Origin: SAR324 cluster bacterium
GTDB lineage: Bacteria; SAR324; NAC60-12
Length of the DNA: 64,000 nt
Reading direction: 5' to 3'
Assembly: GCA_028281495.1 (NCBI GenBank)
Contig: JANQJU010000023.1
Span: forward strand, 1 to 64,000
Below, piece after piece: positions 27,046-35,007 of the stretch. A program made the position numbers and the translations under genes. Under the pieces are notes generated by a model. That model was given only the letters and a program-made list of their open reading frames with translations, was not told the origin of the DNA and did no database searches. Position 1 is the first letter of the stretch. Every line of letters begins with the position of its first letter.

Positions 27046-28172
27046 AAATTGCTTTGTTAGTCAACTCAATGCGACGTGTCGATGAAAGCGTCACGGCTCC
27101 TCACATGTACATCGTCCGAGAAATTTACAAACGGCTCAATACCCTGGGGCATTCGGCGACCATTCACGGTTTTAATGACGGGGAAACTCCAGCGCAAAGC
27201 GTGATCCGATCCGATTGGAGAGAGCTTTCCGACAAACTCACTGCTGCCGCAGAGGCCAGTAGCCCCGCTGCTGCGAGAGAAATGCCGACCATCCTAGAAC
27301 GCATCGGATTGGTACGGGAAGCCACGCACTGCATCAAAGCAGTACAATCCGCTAACAAAAATGCGGATTTGATCCATATGCATTGGTTTGGGCACTTGTT
27401 TGGAGCCTGCGTTAGTGAGATCCCGGTCGTCTATTCGGTACGTCATGGATACAACGATCCCGACTGTTGGCTCACGATCAAAGAAGAGATCTTTTCCCAA
27501 TTGGTTGATATCGAAAAGGTCCATTGGTGTGTCCTGACCAGTCCACAAAAGAAATTCCTCTCTTCCACCACTTCACCGGATCATATCCATGTGGTTCCTC
27601 ACGGACTCAATTTCGATCAATTCCCGAAAGAACCTGCTCCCAAAAAAGGATACGTCGCCTTTTTAGGGCGCATCATGAGGTTGAAAGCCCCCCACCTTGC
27701 GATTGATGCCGCTCGGCTTGCGAATATTCCGATCAAGATTGCGGGAGGGATGAATCCCGTTCGAGAGGGAGAGCCGGACTACTTCAAGGAAGAGATTGAA
27801 CCCCGGCTTGGACCGGGGGTGGAGTATCTCGGTGAACTTGGATTTAAGGAAAAAGTCGAATTGTTGCAGGGGGCACTTGCGGTGATCAATCCTTTCCAGT
27901 TGGAGGAACCTTTCGGCCTTGTCAATGCGGAAAGCTTGGCTTGTGGCACCCCGCTGGTGGTGCCGAAACGAGGATCGGCTTTGGATATTGTGATTGAAGG
28001 GGAAAACGGCTTCTATGCAGACTACAACCCTGAAAATATGGCTGCTGCAATTGAACGTTGTTTGCCGCTCGACAGTCGAGCCATCCAAGTAGACGTTCGT
28101 GAACGTTTTTCCAGTGAAACGATGGTGGACAACTATGTTGAAGTTTATAAGAAAGCTTTAGGGAGGGCGTGA
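27042..28172 (+). CDS. GT4-family glycosyltransferase
   Basis: The 376-residue GT-B protein starts MKIALLVNSMRR and has HMYIVREIYKRL in its acceptor domain. The C-terminal donor domain shows VAFLGRIMRLKAPHLAIDAA, IKIAGGMNP and the GT4 signature EPFGLVNAESLACGTPLV, in which the two Glu residues bind the sugar nucleotide. Donor specificity cannot be read; the following deacetylase suggests an N-acetylhexosamine. ATG overlaps the stop of the synthase (ATGA), so the genes are translationally coupled and the enzyme very likely glycosylates the lipopeptide in the cytoplasm. Confidence 0.88.
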   Translation: MKIALLVNSMRRVDESVTAPHMYIVREIYKRLNTLGHSATIHGFNDGETPAQSVIRSDWRELSDKLTAAAEASSPAAAREMPTILERIGLVREATHCIKAVQSANKNADLIHMHWFGHLFGACVSEIPVVYSVRHGYNDPDCWLTIKEEIFSQLVDIEKVHWCVLTSPQKKFLSSTTSPDHIHVVPHGLNFDQFPKEPAPKKGYVAFLGRIMRLKAPHLAIDAARLANIPIKIAGGMNPVREGEPDYFKEEIEPRLGPGVEYLGELGFKEKVELLQGALAVINPFQLEEPFGLVNAESLACGTPLVVPKRGSALDIVIEGENGFYADYNPENMAAAIERCLPLDSRAIQVDVRERFSSETMVDNYVEVYKKALGRA

Positions 28173-28177
28173 GTGCC

Positions 28178-28993
28178 ATGCGAAACTATGACGCGATTTA
28201 TCTCTCTGCTCACTATGACGATGCCGCATTGTCCTGCGGGGGACTGATCCATCAACAAACGGAAAAAGGACTTTCTGTTTTGGTTGTCACGCTCTTTGGC
28301 GCTTCCCCAACGACGGGTACCCCACTTTCTTATCTAGCACAAAGGCTGCACGCGAGCATGAGTGATTCCAGTGACATCACCACCATTCGACAAAAAGAAG
28401 ACCGAGTGGCCATGAACGTGCTGGGGGCCGACTGGCATTGGATGGATTTTCTCAGTTGTATTTATCGTGGCTCTCCCCAAGACGACTCCTGGCATTACTC
28501 ACGTCTGGAAGACATGTATCATGAGCTTCATCCCAATGATGTTGGGCTGGAGAACACCATCGCGGAAGCGCTATTGGAAATTGTGAAAGGCACGGAACAA
28601 CCCAAGCTCTACGCACCGCTAGGGGTGGGCAATCACGTGGATCATCAGCTCACGCATCGAGCAGGGAAGCTATTGCAGCAACAAGGGTATTCCGTCGCTT
28701 TCTATGAAGACTACCCCTATGCAGATGAAGCCCACACTTTTTCATTCCTGAAGGGGAATCCGTATTCCTTGCAGGCGGCTGAAGCGGTCATGGCACAACA
28801 GAACCGAACTCCGCATTCGATTGCCCTCCATCCACAAAATGTTAAAGCACGCATTCACAGCATTTGTGCCTACCAGTCCCAACTCGGAGGGCTTTCGGAA
28901 GATGCTGTTGCCTCGTATGTCCAAAATTTCACCACTCGAAATAGCCCAACCCAGCCGGCTGAACGCATCTGGGGGCTGACAGAATCACCCTAG
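28178..28993 (+). CDS. PIG-L/LmbE-family deacetylase
   Basis: The 271-residue protein has the zinc motif AHYDDAALSCGG (His12, Asp14, Asp15) and the second motif GVGNHVDHQLTH. Known members remove the acetyl group from GlcNAc units in GlcNAc-PI, mycothiol and bacillithiol precursors and from the teicoplanin-type sugar. Here it directly follows a glycosyltransferase at the end of the synthase operon, so deacetylation of an attached N-acetylhexosamine is the simplest inference. I prefer ATG 28178 to GTG 28169, because GGGAGG at 28161 is spaced correctly for the ATG only. Confidence 0.85.
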   Translation: MRNYDAIYLSAHYDDAALSCGGLIHQQTEKGLSVLVVTLFGASPTTGTPLSYLAQRLHASMSDSSDITTIRQKEDRVAMNVLGADWHWMDFLSCIYRGSPQDDSWHYSRLEDMYHELHPNDVGLENTIAEALLEIVKGTEQPKLYAPLGVGNHVDHQLTHRAGKLLQQQGYSVAFYEDYPYADEAHTFSFLKGNPYSLQAAEAVMAQQNRTPHSIALHPQNVKARIHSICAYQSQLGGLSEDAVASYVQNFTTRNSPTQPAERIWGLTESP

Positions 28994-29126
28994 CGCTTGA
29001 ACTCTATTTATTGACTCCCAATAGGTACGCACGACACCGAGCAAGGAGCCGAAGGTATTCGTTGATTTCTCGGTCGGTTGGGGCGGAATTGAGGCTTCGT
29101 TGGAGTTCTTTGAGCTTTCAAATGAT

Positions 29127-29154
29127 CAAGGGGACCCCAAACTTAATCCCCTTG
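29127..29154. terminator. Possible bidirectional hairpin between convergent genes
   Basis: CAAGGGGA and TCCCCTTG form a perfect 8-bp stem with a 12-nt loop between the end of the biosynthetic operon and the convergent lipoprotein gene. No strong T tract follows on either strand, so termination is only plausible from position. Confidence 0.35.
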
Positions 29155-29182
29155 GAAATTCGATCAAGAAACCATGTATTTT

Positions 29183-30412
29183 CTAAGGAAAGCCACACCC
29201 CCCCCAGCTCGGACGGGGTTGGTCGGTGGTGTCGAGTTCCGGTTCCAAATCATTCGTCAGATAGAACCATTCCCCCAGTTTGGTTCGATTGCCTGCTGCA
29301 TCCGTGGTGTAAGCATAATATTCTCGATTGATGCAGCCCGAAGGGCAGCCTCCAAAACCATGTGAAAAAACGTATAAATAGCGATCTGGCAGGATGTCCA
29401 AACAAACCGAATCCCCACTCCCCTCTAGACGAATAATTTCAACACGATTGACATGCAATGCCTTTTCATATTCGGCTTTTAACATCTCAGTATTGAACCG
29501 CCCTGGGAAGCTGAAAGCCGGTGAAGAAGACACCTCAAACCCATTGATCGTCGTTCCTGGGAGTTCTCGCTTTCCTCCATACCATTGGTTCTGACAGTCG
29601 TAGCCATGATAGCTACCTTCTGCAATTTCCAATTGTCCTACAAGGTCCATTCCCAAATAAATAGCGACGGGTTGGATACGATCTTTTATATTAGAAACTT
29701 CTGGAAAGTCAGAGCGGATCGCAGACAGATCGGACACCACACGGTCATATACATCTTGAGGTGCAACGAAATAATCATCTGGTGCGACCGTTATGTCTTC
29801 AATCCCTTCAAAGAACTGTCTGGAATTTACAATAATCTGTTCTGCTTCGGCATGTTCACGTGGGCTGAGAGCCAGTTCTTCTCGGGAAGCCAAGCCTTCA
29901 AAGGAGCCACACTGTTCGCCAGTTTGCGACAAATCCAAAGTCTTCGTCTGTTTTAGGGCATCACATTCCAGAGGCAATTCAGCCTGTTCATAAGAGAAAG
30001 GTCCGTTAGTCCAACTTTCCGAACCATCCAACAATTCCCATTCTTCGGTGACTTCCAGGTTTCCATTTTCCACCCGAAACTTCAGTGTATTCATTCTCTC
30101 TCCTGATAAACCTTTCAGACTCAAATTTTCTAGTTGGCCTACATAATTGAGCGAACAAGAAGGTTTAGAAAGGGAAAGAAGTTGATAACTAACCACCAAC
30201 CCTGTTTTCTGTATTTGAATATAGGGTTTATCTACTGTATCTGCTCCCAGATCCCTCAACCATGTGCCAATGAATTCTGATGGCACTTCCTGTAGTCCAA
30301 TGGATTCCGAATCAAAAGGTAAATCCTGGGTGTCTTCCGAAGAGGAGTTCGGATTGATAGAACAAGAACTGAGAATGAAAAAAAATAAAATCCAAATCCT
30401 ATAAAACATCAT
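29183..30412 (-). CDS. Secreted lipoprotein of unknown function downstream of a subtilase
   Basis: Translation starts at ATG 30412 after a GGAG site and one base past the subtilase stop, not at the longer in-frame start inside that gene. The 409-residue product begins MMFYRIWILFFFILSSC, a signal sequence with lipobox LSSC. A beta-rich N-terminal half includes FIGTWLRD and a lipocalin-like series of strands. The C-terminal half has several Cys residues (CPSGC, WGGCGFP) that could form disulphides. I do not recognise the family. Its tight coupling to the subtilase gene suggests a substrate, inhibitor or partner of that protease. Confidence 0.75.
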   Translation of the reverse strand: MMFYRIWILFFFILSSCSINPNSSSEDTQDLPFDSESIGLQEVPSEFIGTWLRDLGADTVDKPYIQIQKTGLVVSYQLLSLSKPSCSLNYVGQLENLSLKGLSGERMNTLKFRVENGNLEVTEEWELLDGSESWTNGPFSYEQAELPLECDALKQTKTLDLSQTGEQCGSFEGLASREELALSPREHAEAEQIIVNSRQFFEGIEDITVAPDDYFVAPQDVYDRVVSDLSAIRSDFPEVSNIKDRIQPVAIYLGMDLVGQLEIAEGSYHGYDCQNQWYGGKRELPGTTINGFEVSSSPAFSFPGRFNTEMLKAEYEKALHVNRVEIIRLEGSGDSVCLDILPDRYLYVFSHGFGGCPSGCINREYYAYTTDAAGNRTKLGEWFYLTNDLEPELDTTDQPRPSWGGCGFP

Positions 30413-30413
30413 G

Positions 30414-32360
30414 TTATCTCCACCAAGGCGAAGTGTTCGTTGGATCCAGATGATATCCAACATGAACTTTTGCGTTTGAATCGTTGTTAGTGTAGCGGAT
30501 GATTTCTATAAAGTGAAAACCTCGTGACGCATTGAACTCAACAATCTCAAATGCGCTATCACGATTTGTTCCTTGCGCAACAAGTTGTGGTGCGCCTCCT
30601 CCACTGTAGTAAACTTTCAAATCCAAATCCATTGGTATCGTGTTTGCGTTCCGCCAGTCAGCAATTGGCACAGACCAAGCAATCGCAATCCGGTACGTGC
30701 CAGGATCTAAATTCTCGGTTCTTATAATTTTTTCATTCACAAAATGATCATTGTTGTTGCCATGCCATGTAGCGAATCGACCACTATAATAGATATGGAA
30801 AAAGTCAATAGCCCCCGCTCCATCAATCCCACTTGTGGTACTACCTGTAATGTTATTAAGAGCACCAGACATCAACATAGCTTTCATAAGTTCGGGTTCA
30901 CCCTTTAAATGAGTATAAGATGACATCAAATCTGCAGCAAATGCTGCGGCAAATGGTGAGGCAAAACTCGAACCGTCCATTTCTACCCAGTTCCCCAAAG
31001 CCAGACTTACGCCAGGAGCCGAAATTTCCGGTTTTTTAGCTCCGGTAGCAGGTTGGCCAGTTACCGCTTTTGAAGACATATTGTTGGTTTGGTGGGCAAA
31101 ATGACTCACACTAATCACATTATAAGCTTTGCCCGGTGTGGAAACGTTTCCATTTGGATTGTCGTTATCGCGGTTGCCTGCTGCTGCAAATACTGCAATT
31201 CGATCATTGTACACGTAATTGTCCAAAAATTGGTCCTGTGCCTGATAGATAGTGGAAGAATTGCTGTTGTAGGAATGTGTCGCAACATAAATAGGGGTGG
31301 GGGACTGCCCCATTGGATTCGAAGGTGTCCTTGAATTGCCACAATAAATGTCTGAGGAAGGAGCTACTTTGTGGAGTATAGCGCCGACTTGCCGAGCGTG
31401 TAAGTCACTGCTACTCGGAGGCGAAGCAATCAAGTGAAGTTGATTGTCGGGAATGTCTTCGTCAGGATGAGAGAATGAGTCATTATCTTGGGGGCAATTC
31501 GCTCCACCGGCTTCTCTCATATAAATTCCAATCCCACTTCCAGTACGGCCATAATCAATTCCCCATTGCTTGACATTGGTAATACGCATGGCTTCATCCA
31601 CACTATCGTCACGAGTTTGCTTTTCGGTTGTGGACAAAGTCACCCCCTGAACCAAATCCTGATGTTGCTGGAGGCGTTGAATATCGGACTTCTTCAATTT
31701 TCGTTTCACACTGATCCCCCCATCTTCCAAGGCCTTCATGGCGGAAACATCATTCCAGTTCATGCGATTGAGTAATTGCTGAAACTTATTTTGACGACGG
31801 GCTTTTCGATCCTTGGCCAAGTTCTCTAAGTTCTTTCGAATTCCACGTTGAGCTTTCTCCAAATCCTTTGAACTAGCGGATCGACCATCAATTTTAAGGT
31901 TGATCACCTCACCCTCGACCAATTCACCGACAATCGAGTAACTCGATTCAGGAAGGATATGATCCGGATCATCAACCAGCATGATATTCACTTCCACCTC
32001 AGTATCATCAGACACGACATCAAGCACTTGTTGTAATGACTTTGACGTAAAGCCCGCAGCAGGCTGGAAAGTTCTTACAATTGATTTTCCTGTCACCTTG
32101 TCAAACAACAACGATTGAAAATGACTGCCTTGCTTGAGTCGAACCTTGACCACTTCTGAGCCATTGCCATCGGTAGCCACTCCATAATCAATGATTTCAG
32201 CATCAGCGGGAAGTTGGCTTACAATGCTTCCCATCCACGGATCGGACAGCCCCCAAGTCACACCGAAGCTTTCGACAAATTTTTGTGGAATGTCTTGAGC
32301 AATAAGAGGGGAAACTATTAGCCCCCAGGCTAAGAATAATAGTAATGCAGTCTTTTTCAT
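30414..32360 (-). CDS. Secreted subtilisin-like serine protease (S8), atypical Asp region
   Basis: The 648-residue protein has a clear signal peptide (MKKTALLLFLAWGLIVSPL) and a long propeptide of about 230 residues. The S8 core shows the His motif SSDLHARQVGAIL near residue 320, the oxyanion Asn in FAAAGNRDND and the Ser motif DGSSFASPFAAAFA near residue 465. Where most subtilases have DTG or DSG, this protein has GIGIYMREAGGANC, so the catalytic Asp is displaced or replaced, perhaps by Glu. A beta-rich C-terminal domain follows (RIAIAWSVPIADWRN). The start follows a perfect AAGGAGG site. It is the first gene of a two-gene operon with a lipoprotein and probably acts outside the cell. Confidence 0.9.
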   Translation of the reverse strand: MKKTALLLFLAWGLIVSPLIAQDIPQKFVESFGVTWGLSDPWMGSIVSQLPADAEIIDYGVATDGNGSEVVKVRLKQGSHFQSLLFDKVTGKSIVRTFQPAAGFTSKSLQQVLDVVSDDTEVEVNIMLVDDPDHILPESSYSIVGELVEGEVINLKIDGRSASSKDLEKAQRGIRKNLENLAKDRKARRQNKFQQLLNRMNWNDVSAMKALEDGGISVKRKLKKSDIQRLQQHQDLVQGVTLSTTEKQTRDDSVDEAMRITNVKQWGIDYGRTGSGIGIYMREAGGANCPQDNDSFSHPDEDIPDNQLHLIASPPSSSDLHARQVGAILHKVAPSSDIYCGNSRTPSNPMGQSPTPIYVATHSYNSNSSTIYQAQDQFLDNYVYNDRIAVFAAAGNRDNDNPNGNVSTPGKAYNVISVSHFAHQTNNMSSKAVTGQPATGAKKPEISAPGVSLALGNWVEMDGSSFASPFAAAFAADLMSSYTHLKGEPELMKAMLMSGALNNITGSTTSGIDGAGAIDFFHIYYSGRFATWHGNNNDHFVNEKIIRTENLDPGTYRIAIAWSVPIADWRNANTIPMDLDLKVYYSGGGAPQLVAQGTNRDSAFEIVEFNASRGFHFIEIIRYTNNDSNAKVHVGYHLDPTNTSPWWR

Positions 32361-32375
32361 GGTCCTCCTTATCTT

Positions 32376-32409
32376 GAACGGTTATTAGTTTTTTCGAACG
32401 GTTTTAGTT
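32376..32409. repeat. Direct repeat in the subtilase leader
   Basis: GAACGGTTATTAGTT and GAACGGTTTTAGTT lie 20 bp apart, just upstream of the subtilase ribosome-binding site. They could be a small duplication or paired protein-binding sites. Confidence 0.4.
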
Positions 32410-33404
32410 AATGGGAAAATAAGACAAACCAAGCCATTGACAAAACACAGCTTGTTTCATTTTGCTTTGATGTACAGAGCTTAAATAGTTGAAATGAAAG
32501 TTTCTTTGGAGAGGGTTTACATTGTGGGCTGTCTTTAGAAAAGGAAAGAGAATTGGGAATTAGCAAGATACAGTTGAAACAATGGGCATCAAAATATATA
32601 GATTTCGAAAAGATTCAAGGAAAACATATCGATGTTAATACATTCACATTTTTTTAATAAGGTTAGTTATTTTAGTTATATAACTTTTTAAAACGATGTT
32701 TAAATGAATTCTATTTACGTTCGAAAAATATAACATAACGTTCTACTCTAGAAATATTTTGAGGCTAACTTGAGAAACTAAGGATATTTTTTTGTCAAAT
32801 CTCAGAATATGAGTCGATTACAGGTAGAAGATACTGCTAAAAAATGGACAAACTTATGATGAAGTGACAACTTCTCTTTTTGATGATGGTGCTAGTACTT
32901 CTTTTATCGAGAAGACGACTTACAGGAAGCTAGTACTCAAGGAGAATGCACCACCTCTTTTGATAGTGCTTCTCAAACAGAGCAAGTTAGCTGCCCTGAT
33001 GGTGTTGAACCCCAGGAAGTCACACGGGAAGAATTCACCATTTCGGTAGGTCGGATGACCTACCAAACCTGATCCCCACTAACCTAGCGTCGATTTCTTG
33101 AAGAGTCTAAAATTGAGAAGAGAATAAACCCCTCGGGTATCTGAGTCCTGTAAGTGGTCATGGGTTTTTTGAGATTTGGGGTTGGGATTGTAAGATCATC
33201 CAAATCGGTAAATAGATGAATATTATCAGAATAGTTAGAAAAATAACGCTAGTTCTTATTCTTAAATTAAAGCGTTAGGAAAAGTCTGGATTTTTAGAAT
33301 TTCTTGGACTATTGCTGATTTAGTTTGTTCACTTCACTGGATCGGAAGCATGTGTTGCTTGATCCTGTGTACCGATCATTTCAACCATCCCAGCCATAGG
33401 AGAA
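32410..33404. other. AT-rich intergenic region between the protease and a lipoprotein gene
   Basis: About 1 kb with no intact gene. It contains the decayed coding segment ending at 33072. An AAACCC/GGGTTT pair (33126-33131 and 33162-33167) is followed by a short T run, a weak terminator candidate for that dead gene. Composition is AT-rich like the 3.8-5.4 kb region. The promoters of the divergent flanking genes must lie here, but no convincing -35/-10 pair stands out. Confidence 0.4.
32896..33072 (+). pseudogene. Decayed fragment of a Cys-containing protein gene
   Basis: A frame of 58 codons without a start reads YREDDLQEASTQGECTTSFD, then SASQTEQVSCPDGVEPQ and EVTREEFTISVGRMTYQT before a TGA. 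Just upstream another frame reads YDEVTTSLFDDGASTSFIEK, which suggests one gene broken by a frameshift. The composition resembles a secreted protein tail. No family is recognisable. Confidence 0.35.
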
Positions 33405-34388
33405 ATGATGATCCCATTAAAATCAAAACAGTGGCTTGGCTGTTTGCTTATTTCAATCGCCAGTTTCCTAATTGCGGCTTGTGGCGTAGGAGGCGGAGGC
33501 AGCTCCGACTCCGGTGGCGGGCCAAACGTTCTAAATTTACCAACGATTTTTGCAGATGAGCTGAGTGACAATAAGAATTTATGGTTCATCGAGGATACTG
33601 AAAATTCTTTACGCGGGATCGCCAATGGTTCCATGACCTTGGTAAGTCAATCGACCGAACGTGTTAGCACAACCACCTTACTCATTCCTGAACTCGAATA
33701 TTCCGAAGACTTTGTAATCACCGCTTCGCTTAACAAGGTTTCTGGAAGCGACCGAGCCCCGTATGGAATCATTTGGGGCATGTCTGACATTGACGATGCC
33801 CACTTCTTTCTGATTTATGGTGACGAGAGTTATATTTATCTTAGAAGAATTGCCGGGGAATGGGTTCAAGTCGTTTCTAAGACCTCCTCAAGTTTTGTCA
33901 ATGAGGGCAACCGCAGCAATTTTATACAAGTGCAAAGATCGAGATCTGCACTTCAATTCTTCATTAACGGTTCTTTTGTAAAAGCCGTTACCTATGCAGA
34001 ACCTTCCGGAGTCAACGTTGGCATTTACGCTCAGGAAGAGCTACACATTGAACTGGATCGATTGGTAATTCAACAAGAACCTGAATCGCTATTGGGAACA
34101 TGGGAGCGTTCGGATCAGACACTTTTTTATGTTATAGAAGACAACAATCAATTTCGGTCTCTTACAGCCAAAACCGATGTGTGCAATGTATTGAATACGT
34201 TGACACTAGACCATCGTCGTGTCCGTTTCTCATCCACATCCTTTTCGATTTTATGGATAGAAGATGATCATTTGTTGGAATTTGCTCTTACAAACGGTTC
34301 ATTCGATGCTCATATTTATGATCGCAGCAACTTACCGGATGTCTGTAGCACGGTAGGCACTGCACCGACCACCAGCACATTTTTCTAA
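33405..34388 (+). CDS. Lipoprotein with LamG/DUF1080-like jelly-roll domain
   Basis: The 327-residue product begins with a signal sequence and the lipobox LIAAC, followed by a Gly/Ser-rich tether (GVGGGGSSDSGGG). Residues of about 45-225 form a beta-sandwich pattern typical of concanavalin-like domains: DFVITASLNKVSG, YGIIWGMSDIDDAHFFLIYG, and ALQFFINGSFVKAV. A second small beta domain (LLGTWERSDQTLF) with two Cys residues follows. It probably sits on the outer membrane and binds a carbohydrate or protein. AGGAGA precedes the first of two tandem ATG codons. It is a single-gene unit. Confidence 0.8.
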   Translation: MMIPLKSKQWLGCLLISIASFLIAACGVGGGGSSDSGGGPNVLNLPTIFADELSDNKNLWFIEDTENSLRGIANGSMTLVSQSTERVSTTTLLIPELEYSEDFVITASLNKVSGSDRAPYGIIWGMSDIDDAHFFLIYGDESYIYLRRIAGEWVQVVSKTSSSFVNEGNRSNFIQVQRSRSALQFFINGSFVKAVTYAEPSGVNVGIYAQEELHIELDRLVIQQEPESLLGTWERSDQTLFYVIEDNNQFRSLTAKTDVCNVLNTLTLDHRRVRFSSTSFSILWIEDDHLLEFALTNGSFDAHIYDRSNLPDVCSTVGTAPTTSTFF

Positions 34389-34426
34389 GATTTACGATTC
34401 CTTCCTTGCTTCTCCTCCCATTTCCT

Positions 34427-34456
34427 CCCCGACTGGTTTAATTTCATGGGTCGGGG
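34427..34456. terminator. Hairpin downstream of the lipoprotein gene
   Basis: CCCCGAC and GTCGGGG form a perfect 7-bp GC-rich stem with a 16-nt loop about 40 bp after the stop. There is no T tract after it, so it may act as a weak terminator or simply stabilise the transcript end. Confidence 0.35.
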
Positions 34457-34561
34457 CACCCCCAAATTGCATCACAATTTATTGATTTTCCTAAGAAACT
34501 CCTCTATGGATACAAAATTAATACGCAAAGCTAACGGTCCCCTTACAGCAGAGAGAATTTT

Positions 34562-34903
34562 ATGATTACAATTCAACGGAGAGAAAATTTTACCATTATT
34601 GTGGTACAAGAGGATTTAGTACTGAACGATGTCAGCGTCATTTTTAAGTCGCTCAGAAATCCAGAGAGCTTGGGAATGATCATGGACCTGGGTGAAGTGG
34701 ATGTGTTGACGTCCTCTATCTTAGCCAACATGGTGAGCATCTTTCGTCGGCTCGAAGATAGTTCATTAAAATGGGGAGTCACGGGACTCAATGAATCCCA
34801 TATGCTGACTTTGAAGTTAGCACAATTTCACAACCTATTTCCCATTTTTGAAGATCAGGAAACCGCCATTCAGAACTTGAGCCATGCCAAAAAAATAGAA
34901 TAA
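34562..34903 (+). CDS. STAS-domain anti-sigma-factor antagonist-like protein
   Basis: The 113-residue protein is a single STAS domain. It has the opening strand FTIIVVQEDLVLND, the core SLGMIMDLGEVDVLTSSILANMVSIF with the Ser-Ser that is phosphorylated in SpoIIAA-type antagonists, and the second strand LKWGVTGLNESH. Such proteins switch partner proteins by phosphorylation. No anti-sigma kinase is adjacent; the next gene is a hybrid histidine kinase, with which it probably forms a signalling unit. The gap to that gene is about 100 bp. Confidence 0.85.
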   Translation: MITIQRRENFTIIVVQEDLVLNDVSVIFKSLRNPESLGMIMDLGEVDVLTSSILANMVSIFRRLEDSSLKWGVTGLNESHMLTLKLAQFHNLFPIFEDQETAIQNLSHAKKIE

Positions 34904-35007
34904 AATTTTTTGCTTAGTTTATTTGGTTTTAGTTGTTTTATTGTTTTTTTTATGTTGTTTTAGCTGATATCGAATGGATGGTTTTTTCAGAATCGAGAGG
35001 AGCCACT

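Noticed and set aside
29011..29160. Minus-strand frame KLKELQRSLNSAPTDREINE beyond the lipoprotein gene
   Set aside because: It looks protein-like but is only about 38 codons long with stops on both sides and no start; not enough for a gene call.
32515..32660. Startless frame reading GLSLEKERELGISKIQLKQW
   Set aside because: It is short, lies in very AT-rich DNA and ends in low-complexity residues, so chance is the better explanation.
34933..35007. N-terminal hydrophobic extension of the hybrid kinase as a membrane anchor
   Set aside because: The upstream start has no ribosome-binding site, whereas GAGAGGAG precedes ATG 35008.
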